Positions 52,559 through 61,274 of a DNA stretch of 64,000 nt are shown one piece after another (the first letter of the stretch is position 1; every line of letters starts with the position of its first letter). The notes under the pieces were generated by a model. That model saw only the letters and a list, made by a program, of their open reading frames with translations, searched no databases and was not told the DNA's origin. The stretch is from VRUE01 sp963718775 (GTDB lineage Bacteria; Actinomycetota; Thermoleophilia; Solirubrobacterales; 70-9): positions 496,001-560,000 of the forward strand of contig OY970377.1 of NCBI GenBank assembly GCA_963718775.1, written 5' to 3'. A program made the position numbers and the translations under genes.

Positions 52559-55027
52559 TTACTGAGAAGCGCGCGTCACGGTGAATGGACGAATTGCAGC
52601 CGAATGGTCGACCGCGCCGCGCGGGGAACGAGCCTTGACGCGAAAGACGTGAGGGCCGAGCGAGAGGCGCGGCGCGGTGAAGGGCGAGTGGCAGCTGCGG
52701 AACCTGTGGCCGTCGAGCTTGCAGAGGAAGGTCGAGCCGTCCGCGCTGGAGGTGAAGCGGAAGGTCGGCGTTCGATCGGAGGTCAGCTTGGCCGGGCCGC
52801 GGCGGATCCGAGTCTGCGGAGCGCGCCCCCGCGAGCCGGCGCCCGCGGGCCCATATGGGTCTCCGGAGCCGGTGACCCCTGAGCCGCAATCGCGCTCGCT
52901 GGGCGCGGTCGGGTTCGGCCTGGGCGCCGCAAAGACATCGGCGAAATCCGCGGCGCTGTCATTGCTGTCATCGCCGATCTCGAGCAGAGTCGGGCAGCCG
53001 GACGCGATGATGCGCCGCAGCGCCATTCCGTCGGGAATGCCGAGCGGATCCGCGGCGCTGCCGGCGGCCGAGCCAAGCGAGCCTTTGAAGCTGCCCCAGG
53101 CGACGCAATCGAGCGTTTCCCAGCAGACCGCGCCGCCGGCGGGATCGAGCCGGCCACCGGGCATACCCTTGTCGGCGGCGAAGCCGAACTGCGCCTCCGC
53201 CTGCGGCGTGGCGGCGACGATCGTGCTCTGGTTGGCTCCACGAGAGACGTCGGAGTCGAAGACCGTCGATCCAAGCAGACCACCGGCCTTGTCGAAGAAG
53301 GAGATCTGGTGGCCGTGGACCAGATCCTGCCCGGCCGCGTACATCTGCAGCTCGACGTACTCGGCGTCGGGGCTTGCAACCGAGCCGGGATAGATCTCGC
53401 GCACCATCACCAGGTGGAAGGTCGACGAGGTGGCGCCGGCGCGCGACTTCGGCTTGCCCCGCTGGCAGCGCTTGCCAGGACGGTGCTTGGCCTGATGCTT
53501 CTTGGCGCGGTGGCAGCGCCGTGGCCTCTGACGCTTCTTGGGGCGCGATGTGACCGCCGCAGGAACCGGTGGCGCGACGAACGGCGCCGCAGCTGGCGTC
53601 GCAGGCGGCGAAACTGGGACGACGACGTCGAAGCTGTAGCCCGCCGGGGTCGGATCGACGTTGTCGCTGCCATCGATCGCGCGGACCTGGAAGGCGTGCG
53701 GGCCGTTGGCAAGCCCCGAGTAGGCGACGCCGGCGATCGGGCAGGAGCCGAAGGGCGACCCGTCGAGCTTGCACTCGAAGCTCGAGCCGGGCTCGGTGGA
53801 GTGATAGGCGAAGAGAGCATCGGCGCTGGAGCTGGGGTTCGACGGCTTGCTGTCGATAACCGTGTCGGGAGGCGTTTCGTCGGCGGCTGCGTTGTCGACG
53901 GTCCACTCGAAGGCGGTCTCGACGCCCCGGTTGCCCGCCGCATCGGTCGCCCGCACCTTGAACGCCTGCTCGCCGTCGGCGAGCCCCGTGTACGTCTTGC
54001 CGGAGGCACAGGAAGAGAACTCGTCGTCAGCCAACCCGGCGGCGAGGCTGCATTCGAAGCTCGACCCCGTCTCACTGGCGTGGAAGGCGAAGGAGACGCT
54101 GGCGCCGGAGCTGGAATCGGCGGGGTGGCTGTCGAGGGTCGCCGTCGGGGCGATGGTGTCGATGCGCCAGGTGTAGCTGGCGGGATTGCCCAGGTTCCCC
54201 GTCTCGTTTTTGGCACGCGCCTGGAAGGTGTGGAAGCCGTCCGCCAGGGGCCCGGCGTAGTCCACCCCACCGGCATCGCAAGCTGCGAATGCGCCCGCAT
54301 CCAGCTTGCATTCGAAGCTGGCGCCCACCGCCGAGTGGTAGGCGAACGACGCGCCGGTGGCCTTGGTCGGGTTGAGCGGTTTGGCGTCGATCGTCGTGGC
54401 CGGCCCATTGCAGAGTTTCTCGACGATCGGGCTGGCGTTGTTGCGCGGCTGTGGCGCGCTGTCGAAGAAGTCGGCGGCGCTGACGTTGCTGTCGTCGCCG
54501 AGCTGCAGCAGGGTCGGACAGCCAGGGTCGATCGTTCGCCGCAACGCCATCCCGTTCGGGATGCCGAGTGGGTCGGCGGGAGAGCCGACCGGGCCCGGCG
54601 CCGAGCCGCTGAAGTTGCCCCAGGCGACGCAGTCGAGGGAGCCGGCCCAGCAGGCGGCTCCGCCACTGGCCGAAACCGAAAAGGCGGCGCTCGTCAGGTC
54701 GGGAGTCACCCCAAAGGCAGCCTGCACGCCGCTGTCCCCGACCAGGATCGTCTGCTGGTCGGTCCCTCCCGGCAAGTTGGCAGGGAACGTGAAGGCGCCG
54801 CTCGCCGCGCCGCTCGGTCCATAGACCGTCAGGGCATGACCGCCCACCAGGTTCTGCCCTTCCGCGTACATCTGCAACTCGATGTAGGCCGAGTCCGGCT
54901 GGGCCACCGATCCTGGGTAGACCTCGCGGATCGAGATCTCGTGGAAGGTCGCCTGCGCAGCCGGGGCAGCCGCCAGCGCAGCGACAAACGCCGCGATCGA
55001 GGCAACGAGGAAGCGACGCCCTCCCAT
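52559..55027 (-). CDS. Secreted multidomain adhesin-like protein with duplicated domains
   Basis: An 822-residue protein with a signal peptide (FLVASIAAFVAALAAAPAAQ). It contains two similar about 180-residue domains, at 30-210 (IREVYPGSVAQPDSAYIELQ) and 545-735 (VREIYPGSVASPDAEYVELQ). They share CVAWG and ADPLGIPNGMALRR or ADPLGIPDGMALRR. Between them are three Ig-like repeats (FECKLDAGAFAACD, FECSLAAG, FECKLDGSPFGSCP), and a fourth stands at the C-terminus (TFLCKLDGHRFRSCHSPF). A basic, cysteine-poor spacer (KKRQRPRRCHRAKKHQ) lies before the second large domain. The layout points to a cell-surface binding protein; the ligand is unknown. Confidence 0.83.
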   Translation of the reverse strand: MGGRRFLVASIAAFVAALAAAPAAQATFHEISIREVYPGSVAQPDSAYIELQMYAEGQNLVGGHALTVYGPSGAASGAFTFPANLPGGTDQQTILVGDSGVQAAFGVTPDLTSAAFSVSASGGAACWAGSLDCVAWGNFSGSAPGPVGSPADPLGIPNGMALRRTIDPGCPTLLQLGDDSNVSAADFFDSAPQPRNNASPIVEKLCNGPATTIDAKPLNPTKATGASFAYHSAVGASFECKLDAGAFAACDAGGVDYAGPLADGFHTFQARAKNETGNLGNPASYTWRIDTIAPTATLDSHPADSSSGASVSFAFHASETGSSFECSLAAGLADDEFSSCASGKTYTGLADGEQAFKVRATDAAGNRGVETAFEWTVDNAAADETPPDTVIDSKPSNPSSSADALFAYHSTEPGSSFECKLDGSPFGSCPIAGVAYSGLANGPHAFQVRAIDGSDNVDPTPAGYSFDVVVPVSPPATPAAAPFVAPPVPAAVTSRPKKRQRPRRCHRAKKHQAKHRPGKRCQRGKPKSRAGATSSTFHLVMVREIYPGSVASPDAEYVELQMYAAGQDLVHGHQISFFDKAGGLLGSTVFDSDVSRGANQSTIVAATPQAEAQFGFAADKGMPGGRLDPAGGAVCWETLDCVAWGSFKGSLGSAAGSAADPLGIPDGMALRRIIASGCPTLLEIGDDSNDSAADFADVFAAPRPNPTAPSERDCGSGVTGSGDPYGPAGAGSRGRAPQTRIRRGPAKLTSDRTPTFRFTSSADGSTFLCKLDGHRFRSCHSPFTAPRLSLGPHVFRVKARSPRGAVDHSAAIRPFTVTRASQ

Positions 55028-55079
55028 CGCCCAGTCCTACGACCTGACCGAGTCGAAGGTTCAAATGCGATCACCGACT

Positions 55080-55132
55080 CCGAACTGCATCAACTTTTCC
55101 ATCTGCCAGGTGGAAAAGTTGATGCAGTTCGG
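55080..55132. repeat. Short palindromic repeat, constant-arm family, copy 3
   Basis: Perfect 22-bp arms at 55080-55101 and 55111-55132 (AACTGCATCAACTTTTCC) flank a 9-base loop. It lies in the divergent gap between the adhesin-like gene and the cupredoxin gene. Confidence 0.88.
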
Positions 55133-55178
55133 GCGGGGGCGTTGAACCTCGCGTGGTGGCGTTCCGTAGACACCGGCG

Positions 55179-55535
55179 ATGCTCTTCAGCGCGAAAAAGC
55201 TGGTGGCCGTGGGGGCCGCTGGCGCGATACTCGCTCTTGCCCTGGCCAGCGGCAGCGCTGTCGCCCAGCGTGGAGCCAGCCAATCGGCGGCCACGGCGAC
55301 CGTCAACATCCGCGACCTCGCCTTCCACCCCGGCAAGTTGACGGTCGCTCGCGGCACAAAGGTGGTCTTCGCCAACCGGGACTCGGTCACCCATACGGCG
55401 ACGCGAAAAGGCAGCTTCGCAACCGGCCGCATCGCACCCGGCAGCTCGGTGTCGGTGCGCTTCGGCAAGAGCGGCGTCTACGCCTACCACTGCACGATCC
55501 ACAACTTCATGCACGGCAAGATCGTCGTAAATTGA
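55179..55535 (+). CDS. Secreted cupredoxin (plastocyanin-like)
   Basis: A 118-residue exported blue-copper protein. Signal peptide: KLVAVGAAGAILALALASGS. The mature domain begins TATVNIRDLAFHPGKLTVAR. Type-1 copper ligands are visible: His in RDSVTHTATRKG, then Cys, His and Met in YAYHCTIHNFMHGKIVV. Such proteins shuttle electrons outside the membrane. It is followed 4 bases later by a sigma factor gene, suggesting joint regulation. Confidence 0.9.
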   Translation: MLFSAKKLVAVGAAGAILALALASGSAVAQRGASQSAATATVNIRDLAFHPGKLTVARGTKVVFANRDSVTHTATRKGSFATGRIAPGSSVSVRFGKSGVYAYHCTIHNFMHGKIVVN

Positions 55536-55539
55536 ATCG

Positions 55540-56049
55540 ATGCCACCCGGGGCGCTGAGTCGCGAGCGCGACGTGCGCGAGGCCTACGCTGCCCATGCCG
55601 GTGAGCTGTACGGGTTTGCCGTGCGCTCGCTCGGCGACTCCGGCCTGGCCGAGGAGGCCGTGCAGGAGACCTTCCTGCGCGCCTGGCGGGCGGGCGAGCG
55701 CTTCGACCCGCAGATCGGCTCGCTGCGCACCTGGCTCTTCGCGATCCTGCGCAACGTGGTCATCGACCTCGGCCGCGCGCGAGCTTCGCGGCCGCGCGTC
55801 GCCGACGGCGGGATAGAGCCCGCCGTCGAGCCGCTCGACGACGCCCTGCTCGCCTGGCAGGTCGAGGAGGCGATGCGACGCATCGGCGAGCAGCATCGTC
55901 GCGTGCTGGTCGAGACCTACTACCGTGGCCGCCCCTACAGCGAGGTCGCCGATGAGCTGGGCGTGCCGGAGGGCACAGTGAAGAGCCGCGTCTATTACGG
56001 CCTGCGAGCGCTGCGGGTCGCCCTGGAGGAAATCGGCTATGACGGCTGA
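55540..56049 (+). CDS. ECF-type RNA polymerase sigma factor
   Basis: A 169-residue sigma-70 family factor of the extracytoplasmic function type. Region 2: LYGFAVRSLGDSGLAEEAVQ and ETFLRAWRAGERFDPQ. Region 4 HTH: HRRVLVETYYRGRPYSEVAD and LGVPEGTVKSRVYYGLRALR. The gene lies between a cupredoxin and an overlapping zinc-finger anti-sigma factor, so it probably responds to an envelope or redox signal and may transcribe its own operon. Confidence 0.93.
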   Translation: MPPGALSRERDVREAYAAHAGELYGFAVRSLGDSGLAEEAVQETFLRAWRAGERFDPQIGSLRTWLFAILRNVVIDLGRARASRPRVADGGIEPAVEPLDDALLAWQVEEAMRRIGEQHRRVLVETYYRGRPYSEVADELGVPEGTVKSRVYYGLRALRVALEEIGYDG

Positions 56050-56731
56050 GCGCTGCCGCGAGTGGCGAGAGTCCTTGGGCGCCCACGCGCTCGGCCAGCT
56101 CCCGGCCGAGGAGAGCGCCGCGCTGGAAGCGCACCTCGAGGGCTGCCCGGATTGTCGCGCCGAGCTCGCATCGCTTGCCGGGGTCGCCCGACTGATGCCG
56201 CTCGCCGACCCGGAGCGCTTTGGCACGACGCCGACGCCGCCGCCGGCGCTCGCCGACCGCGTCGCCGCGACGATCTCGGCCGAGCGCCGCACGGAGCGGC
56301 GTCGGCGCGCGCGTCTCGGCCTGGCGCTGAGCGGAGCGACGGCTGCCCTCGCCGCCGCGCTCCTGGCGCTCTTCGTCCTACCCGGCGGTGGCGGTGGCAC
56401 GCCCGAGCAGCACGTTGCCTTTCGCTCCCTGCCGCCGGGGATGGAGATCGGCGCGGTCCTCGAGCCGCACGCCTTCGGCACCGAGATCCACGTCTACGTA
56501 AAGGGAGTGCACTCGGGCACGCTCTGCCGCGTCTTCCTCCGCGACCCCAGTGGCGCCCGACTGCCCGCCGGCTCCTTCCGCTATCGCTGGGGAGACGACT
56601 CGCACGCCATCCTCAGCTCTGCCCTCGATCTCTCCAGCACCGCCGCGATCGGCATTCGCGTCGGCGACCGCACCTTCACGGCGCCGGTCAACCCATCGGG
56701 CTCCGACAGCGCCGGTGAAAGCCGAACCTGA
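56039..56731 (+). CDS. Zinc-finger anti-sigma factor
   Basis: A 230-residue bitopic protein. The cytoplasmic N-terminus has the ZAS motif HxxxCxxC (EAHLEGCPDCRAEL), which binds ECF sigma factors. One membrane segment follows (ALSGATAALAAALLALFVLP), then an external domain of about 110 residues (VAFRSLPPGMEIGAVLEPHA to SSTAAIGIRVGDRTF). It overlaps the sigma gene by 11 bases, the usual sigma/anti-sigma arrangement. Confidence 0.92.
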   Translation: MTAERCREWRESLGAHALGQLPAEESAALEAHLEGCPDCRAELASLAGVARLMPLADPERFGTTPTPPPALADRVAATISAERRTERRRRARLGLALSGATAALAAALLALFVLPGGGGGTPEQHVAFRSLPPGMEIGAVLEPHAFGTEIHVYVKGVHSGTLCRVFLRDPSGARLPAGSFRYRWGDDSHAILSSALDLSSTAAIGIRVGDRTFTAPVNPSGSDSAGESRT

Positions 56732-56748
56732 GGCCGCGCACTAGGGCG

Positions 56749-57666
56749 CTACCGGCTCGAGGCGAGCCAGCGTCGCTCCTTCGCCCGCATCACGGGCGTG
56801 GCGACGAGGCTGCCCAAACGGCGCTGGGCGCTGCGCAACCGCGAGTCATGCCCGGCAGGGAGCAGCTTGGCGAGCTGGCGGTACTCGCGTGAGACCTGAC
56901 TGCCGCGGAAGGCATCGGCGATCGTGCGCAGCAGGTCAGCCGGCTCGGAGACGGTCGTGTTGGCGATCTCCTCGCCTTCGGCGGTGATCCGCAGCTCGGC
57001 CGGGTAGCGGCGCGCAGGTGGCGGGCGCAGCGGCGCGGCGAGAGCGGTGGCGATCGACTCGCTCAGCTCGGCACGGACCGTGTCGAGGTCACGTGAGCTG
57101 GCGCGGCCGCGCCCTTCGCCCTCCTTGGTGGCGAGGAGGGCGGCGCTGCCCATCTCCCCCTCGCCCAGCTCGTCGAGCATCCAGCGATCGCCGGAAACGA
57201 TCAGCGCCGGAATGCCCTCGGCGGCGAGAGCCTGCGCGTAGACCTGAACCTCGCTGAGCGAGTCGCCGTCGAGCAGTACCTCCATGTCCCAGACGAAGGT
57301 GTGCGAGCAGAAGGCGCGCGGGTTCGGTGTGCTGGCGTGGTGGCCGATCATCACCACCGCGTCGAGCGGGCCGCCATGTGCCTTGGCGATCGAAGGGTCG
57401 GCCTCGGCCAGCGCCAGCTCGGCGATCGGGTGAACCTCCACTTCGGCGGGCATGCGGTCGCGTTCGATGTTGGTGCCGACCATGTGCCAGTCACCAACTG
57501 AGATGCCTTTGACGCCTCCGTCCCGCAGGGCGCTTATCGCGGTCAGCACCTCGTCCGTCATCAGCCGCCGTCCGCGCGCGTAGGCGGCTGGGTGTGAGGG
57601 CAGGCAATCGCCGTAATCGTCGATCCCGGCAATCCCCTCCATGTCGGCCGCGATCAGTACGTTCAC
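56749..57666 (-). CDS. M55-family D-aminopeptidase (DppA-like)
   Basis: A 305-residue zinc peptidase. The N-terminal metal-binding motif is IAADMEGIAGIDDYGDC; later metal-ligand segments are ISVGDWHMVGTNI, DAVVMIGHHAST, and the Glu/His region in the middle. DppA of Bacillus cleaves D-Ala-containing peptides, consistent with wall peptide recycling, but specificity is not shown here. The GTG start at 57666 overlaps the stop of an amidohydrolase remnant (57663-57836). Confidence 0.88.
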   Translation of the reverse strand: MNVLIAADMEGIAGIDDYGDCLPSHPAAYARGRRLMTDEVLTAISALRDGGVKGISVGDWHMVGTNIERDRMPAEVEVHPIAELALAEADPSIAKAHGGPLDAVVMIGHHASTPNPRAFCSHTFVWDMEVLLDGDSLSEVQVYAQALAAEGIPALIVSGDRWMLDELGEGEMGSAALLATKEGEGRGRASSRDLDTVRAELSESIATALAAPLRPPPARRYPAELRITAEGEEIANTTVSEPADLLRTIADAFRGSQVSREYRQLAKLLPAGHDSRLRSAQRRLGSLVATPVMRAKERRWLASSR

Positions 57667-57836
57667 GCAGGCCAGCCTAGAGTCACGGTTGATTCGCTGC
57701 GCTGCGCTCGAGCTTCCGGTGAACGCGGCAACTCGACGTCCATATAAGCGGCGATGCCAGCGTGGGCGAGGACGATCGGGCAGCCGGGGTGGCGATCAGC
57801 CAGCTCGACCAACTGCTTCTGGGCCCAGACATCCAT
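57663..57836 (-). pseudogene. C-terminal remnant of an amidohydrolase-like gene
   Basis: The 57-residue frame holds QLVELADRHPGCPIVLAHAG, which matches the metal-dependent TIM-barrel amidohydrolase pattern (His after VLAH). Nothing upstream supplies the N-terminal barrel; the next 60 bases lead straight to the gene at 57899. Its stop overlaps the DppA start, as in an operon. I infer a deleted amidohydrolase that once preceded dppA. Confidence 0.55.
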
Positions 57837-57898
57837 CCCGGATGGGCAGAGCAGGGGCCATCTGGGAGCCCCCCTGATCTTTGACGTAGGGTGAAATC

Positions 57899-58789
57899 GT
57901 GTCCGCTTGGCCGCCGATCGACGAGCCCGAGCTGCTCGAGCGCCTTGCCCTCGACGACCGCGAGTTCATCGAGTTCATGGAGACCCTGGTGGCCCGGGTC
58001 CCGCCGCGCAGCTACGACGCGGACGCGTTCGCGCTGGCGGTCAGCTACCCCTGGATACGACCCGAGGGGTCATACCTGCTGAGCGGCGGCCGGCTCGATC
58101 TGCTCGAGGAGATGACGACAGCCGAGCGGGAGAGCGTCATCGGCAGCCACGCGTCCGCCGAGAGCGGCCGCCAGCCGCTGCTCGCGATCGGCTCGAATGG
58201 CGCCCCCGAGGCGCTGGAGCGCAAGTTCGCCCACTTCCCGGACGAGGAGGACCGCACCGTGCTGGCCCTGACCGGCGGCCTGCACGACTTCGACATCGGG
58301 GTCGCGGCGCAACCGACGCTCTACGGCTCGATGCCGGCGACGCTCTTTCCCAGTCCCGGCACCGCCGTTCGCGCCACGGTGCTCTGGGTCACGCCGGCAC
58401 AGTTCACCCAGCTGACCTGGTCGGAGCTCAGCTACCGGCTCGGCAAGCTGGGCGCCCGCTTCGACGTCGAGGAGAGCGCCGCGAGCTTCGGCGAGGTGCT
58501 CGCCTTCGTCTCCCGCTTCGGCGCCTTCTGCATCGACGGGCGGCCGGTCGCCCTTGCCGCGATCCCGGCCAGCGGACGAACCGCCAGCGCGCTCACTCAG
58601 GAGCAGCTGCTCGATGCCGCGGCCGGGCTCGCGATCGGGCCCGAGGCGACGGCGGAGACCCTGGTGCGAGCGATCTTCGAGGACATGGCCGAGATCGGGC
58701 CGCGGTTCGCCGCGACCGTGAACAGGGCCTCATTGGCCTTTAAATCAGAGCAGTGGATCCCGTTCAGTCCCCGCGCCGCCGCGGGGTGA
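57899..58789 (+). CDS. Uncharacterised protein of about 296 residues
   Basis: Starts at GTG 57899 (MSAWPPIDEPELLERLALDD). Conserved-looking segments include LLAIGSNGAPEALERKFAHF (a GSN motif), TLYGSMPATLFPSPGTAVRA and TVLWVTPAQFTQLTWSELSY. The pattern AIGSN plus YGSM recalls gamma-glutamylcyclotransferase-like folds, but this is weak. No signal peptide. It diverges from dppA and its remnant. Function unassigned. Confidence 0.7.
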   Translation: MSAWPPIDEPELLERLALDDREFIEFMETLVARVPPRSYDADAFALAVSYPWIRPEGSYLLSGGRLDLLEEMTTAERESVIGSHASAESGRQPLLAIGSNGAPEALERKFAHFPDEEDRTVLALTGGLHDFDIGVAAQPTLYGSMPATLFPSPGTAVRATVLWVTPAQFTQLTWSELSYRLGKLGARFDVEESAASFGEVLAFVSRFGAFCIDGRPVALAAIPASGRTASALTQEQLLDAAAGLAIGPEATAETLVRAIFEDMAEIGPRFAATVNRASLAFKSEQWIPFSPRAAAG

Positions 58790-58819
58790 GCCGTGCCTTC
58801 GCTGTTGGACCCGTGCAAC

Positions 58820-59182
58820 TCAGTCGCCGGACTCGGCGGGGCGAGGCTTGGATTTGCCCGGCAGCAGGGTGAAGGCGGCGATCATCTCCGAGCCGATCAC
58901 GAGGTCCTCGCCGTGCGAGTTGAGGCTGACCTTGCCGTGAGGCCCGGGCGAGATTGCCGCGTCCCCCTCGACGAGAAGTCCGTCGACCCGGTGGCCGGTG
59001 GTCGCCTCGACCCGGATCGGGATGTCCCCCTCGCGCTCTTCGCGAAGCTCGCCGAGGACGTCGTGGAACCACTCCGGCGCCTCCGCCGGCGGGCGCTCGT
59101 AACGCGTTCCGATCTCAAAAGCCGTAGCCACCGCCGAAGAATCTATCGAGCGGACTTGGCGCCGAGTCGACTTGGCTAGCAT
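58820..59182 (-). CDS. Small hypothetical protein
   Basis: A 120-residue protein from the ATG at 59182 (MLAKSTRRQVRSIDSSAV). The middle part is WFHDVLGELREEREGDIPIR and the end KSKPRPAESGD. I recognise no domain. It diverges from the DDN-type gene at 59189 by six bases, so the two share a promoter region that must lie inside the coding ends. Moderate confidence that this is coding. Confidence 0.62.
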   Translation of the reverse strand: MLAKSTRRQVRSIDSSAVATAFEIGTRYERPPAEAPEWFHDVLGELREEREGDIPIRVEATTGHRVDGLLVEGDAAISPGPHGKVSLNSHGEDLVIGSEMIAAFTLLPGKSKPRPAESGD

Positions 59183-59188
59183 TGGCAG

Positions 59189-59590
59189 ATGCTCTTTGGC
59201 CAGCAGCACGTCGAGCGCTACGAAGCCACCGATGGCGAGGAAGGCCATGAGTGGGAGGGAACCCAGACCCTGTTGCTGACGACGACGGGGCGCAAGTCGG
59301 GCGAGCCTCGCACCAACCCGCTGATTTACGCGCCGTACGGCGACGCCTACACGATCGTCGCGTCCAAGGGTGGAACCGACGCTCCTCCCGCCTGGTACCT
59401 GAACCTCTCCGAGAACCCCGAGGTCGAGGTACAGGTGAAGGGCGACCGCTTCAAGGCCCGCGCCCGCACCGCCAGCGCCGAGGAGAAGCCGGCGATGTGG
59501 AAGACGATGGTCGCCGAGTGGCCCCACTACGACGCCTACCAGGAGAACACGGAACGCGTGATCCCGGTCGTCGTGCTGGACCCCGTCTAA
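59189..59590 (+). CDS. DDN/F420-dependent nitroreductase family protein
   Basis: A 133-residue split-barrel flavin/deazaflavin protein. Family segments are LLLTTTGRKSGEPRTNPLIY, TIVASKGGTDAPPAWYLNL and ENPEVEVQVKGDRFKARART. Such proteins reduce or bind F420H2 or FMN; in mycobacteria Ddn activates a nitroimidazole drug. Length is normal. It starts at ATG 59189 and is followed by two genes transcribed in the same direction. Confidence 0.9.
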   Translation: MLFGQQHVERYEATDGEEGHEWEGTQTLLLTTTGRKSGEPRTNPLIYAPYGDAYTIVASKGGTDAPPAWYLNLSENPEVEVQVKGDRFKARARTASAEEKPAMWKTMVAEWPHYDAYQENTERVIPVVVLDPV

Positions 59591-59594
59591 ATCG

Positions 59595-60164
59595 GTGCCC
59601 TGGTTCGACTGCCTGTCGCCACCGGACGATCGGCTTGGCCAGGTCGTGCCGCTCGACCTGCGCCTCGCGGCCAATGAGGACGCCGCGATCTTCCTCACCC
59701 ATGTGCGGGTCTACCCGCAGGGGTTCGGCTTTGGGCTGACGGCGCTGACCCGGGAGGAGCCAGGGGTCGTCTGCGCGGAGGGCTTGCGCGAGGCGCGACT
59801 CGACGGCGCCGACTCGGAGGAGATCTACCTGCACTTCGGCGTCGAGTTCGCCGACGGCCGCCGGGCCGCCAGCCGCACCGCTTGGATCCACACCGGCGCG
59901 GGCGTACCCCCGCAGCTTTCGCTGCCTAAGCAGGTCCCTCCCGACCCCGCCGAGGAGATCATCGTCAACTTCGGCGGCCATGAGCTCGCCGAACGCAGGT
60001 TCACCGGCCATGGCTGGGTCTGGCCCTTGCCGCCGCCGGGGCCACTCACCTTGCACTGCGGCTGGCCGGCGGCAGGGCTGCCGCTGCGGGCAACCGAGAT
60101 CGACGCCGCCCTGGTCCTCGCGGCCGCCAAGGAAGAAGAGGCGCTGTGGGAGGCGACTGGATGA
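59595..60164 (+). CDS. Hypothetical protein, first of a paralogous pair
   Basis: A 189-residue protein from GTG 59595. It shares with the next gene an N-terminal 'VYPQGFGFGLTAL' segment (the neighbour has VYPNGIGFELCAR), a LHFGVEFADGRRAASRTA segment (neighbour LAVEFADGRRAGRDAP), and a C-terminal HGWVWPLPPPGPLTLHCGWP (neighbour LFLWPLPEGGLSFSCEW). No signal or known domain. The TGA overlaps the next start (ATGA). Confidence 0.78.
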   Translation: MPWFDCLSPPDDRLGQVVPLDLRLAANEDAAIFLTHVRVYPQGFGFGLTALTREEPGVVCAEGLREARLDGADSEEIYLHFGVEFADGRRAASRTAWIHTGAGVPPQLSLPKQVPPDPAEEIIVNFGGHELAERRFTGHGWVWPLPPPGPLTLHCGWPAAGLPLRATEIDAALVLAAAKEEEALWEATG

Positions 60165-60817
60165 GCACCGAGGAGTGGGTACAGCCCGAGTGGTGGGGCC
60201 CGCTGCCGGACTGGGTCGGCGGCCTCCTCGCCGAGGACGTGGTCGTCGGTCGCAGCGAGGCCGGCGTCGTCTACCTCAAGGAGCTGACCGTCTACCCCAA
60301 CGGGATCGGCTTCGAGCTCTGCGCCCGCCTGCGCGGCGAGGACCCGCCCGAGCCGCCGCCCGACCCCGAGCCGCCGCAGCCGCTGCGAATCCTCTCCGAG
60401 GACTCGGAGCCGAGGTTGAGCGTCGGCATGGTCGCCATGACCGAGGAGGAGGAAGAAGGCTTGACGAACGAGCCACTGCCAACCGACCGCGTCCGCCTCG
60501 CCGTCGAGTTTGCCGACGGGCGGCGGGCTGGACGCGATGCGCCGGTCGGCGGTCCCGGTGACTTCTCGATCCGTGCCTTCCAGGAAGGCGAGCCGGTGGC
60601 CCCCGACCCCCGCGCCAACGCCGTGCTCAAGTTCAGCAGCGGCGGCGGCAGCCCCGACTCCCTCTCTGAGCACCTCTTCCTCTGGCCGCTGCCCGAGGGC
60701 GGTCTCAGCTTCAGCTGCGAATGGGAGGACGCGGCGATCGGCGAGCAGCGGGTGACGATCCCTGCCGAGGACCTACGCGAGGCCCGGGAACGAGCGCACC
60801 AAGCCTGGCCGGGCTGA
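60161..60817 (+). CDS. Hypothetical protein, second of a paralogous pair
   Basis: A 218-residue paralogue of the preceding gene. The shared core is GVVYLKELTVYPNGIGFELC, VRLAVEFADGRRAGRDAP, DSLSEHLFLWPLPEGG and FSCEWEDAAIGEQRVTIPAE. An extra acidic, proline-rich insert (DPPEPPPDPEPPQPL and EEEEEGLTNEPLP) separates the halves. It reads through a 4-base overlap from its neighbour. The pair arose by duplication; function unknown. Confidence 0.8.
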   Translation: MSTEEWVQPEWWGPLPDWVGGLLAEDVVVGRSEAGVVYLKELTVYPNGIGFELCARLRGEDPPEPPPDPEPPQPLRILSEDSEPRLSVGMVAMTEEEEEGLTNEPLPTDRVRLAVEFADGRRAGRDAPVGGPGDFSIRAFQEGEPVAPDPRANAVLKFSSGGGSPDSLSEHLFLWPLPEGGLSFSCEWEDAAIGEQRVTIPAEDLREARERAHQAWPG

Positions 60818-60851
60818 GATCGCGGCGTGCCGTCCTCCGTGTTCGCCTAAT

Positions 60852-61253
60852 GTGGCGAGCTTGAACTGGGTCGAAGTCTTCGCCGTACTGCTCGTCTCGC
60901 ACCTGGTGGGGGATTTCCTCGTGCAGAGCGACTGGCAAGCGCGCCACAAGCAGAATGGCCTCGGTGGCGACCCGGTCGCCCGGCGGGCTCTGCTCTCGCA
61001 CGTCGTCACCTACACGCTGGCCTTTCTGCCGGCGCTGGTTTGGATCGGCCTCGAGTACGACGCCGCGCGCGCCGTCGCGATCGGCGCCCTCGTCGCCGTG
61101 CCGCACATGATCCAGGACGACGGCAGGCTGCTCGACGCCTACATGGCCCGCGTCAAGGGGCTCTCCCAGACTTCGCCCGGCCTACGGGTCGCCGTCGACC
61201 AGTCCTTCCACGCCCTCACCCTGTTCGGCACGGCGCTGCTCGTCGTCGCGTAA
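60852..61253 (+). CDS. DUF3307-type membrane protein
   Basis: A 133-residue membrane protein with helices LNWVEVFAVLLVSHLVGDF, HVVTYTLAFLPALVWIGLE and SFHALTLFGTALLVVA. The motif SHLVGDFLVQSDWQARHK is the DUF3307 hallmark, and the middle has an HMIQDDGRLLDAYMARVK segment. Function of the family is unknown. Start GTG 60852. Confidence 0.85.
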   Translation: MASLNWVEVFAVLLVSHLVGDFLVQSDWQARHKQNGLGGDPVARRALLSHVVTYTLAFLPALVWIGLEYDAARAVAIGALVAVPHMIQDDGRLLDAYMARVKGLSQTSPGLRVAVDQSFHALTLFGTALLVVA

Positions 61254-61274
61254 GAGCCCCGCGCGCCGCGGCGC

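Noticed and set aside
53309..55558. Long open frame on the plus strand opposite the adhesin-like gene
   Set aside because: It is an anti-sense shadow of a high-GC gene. The minus frame has a signal peptide and repeated domains, whereas this one lacks any.
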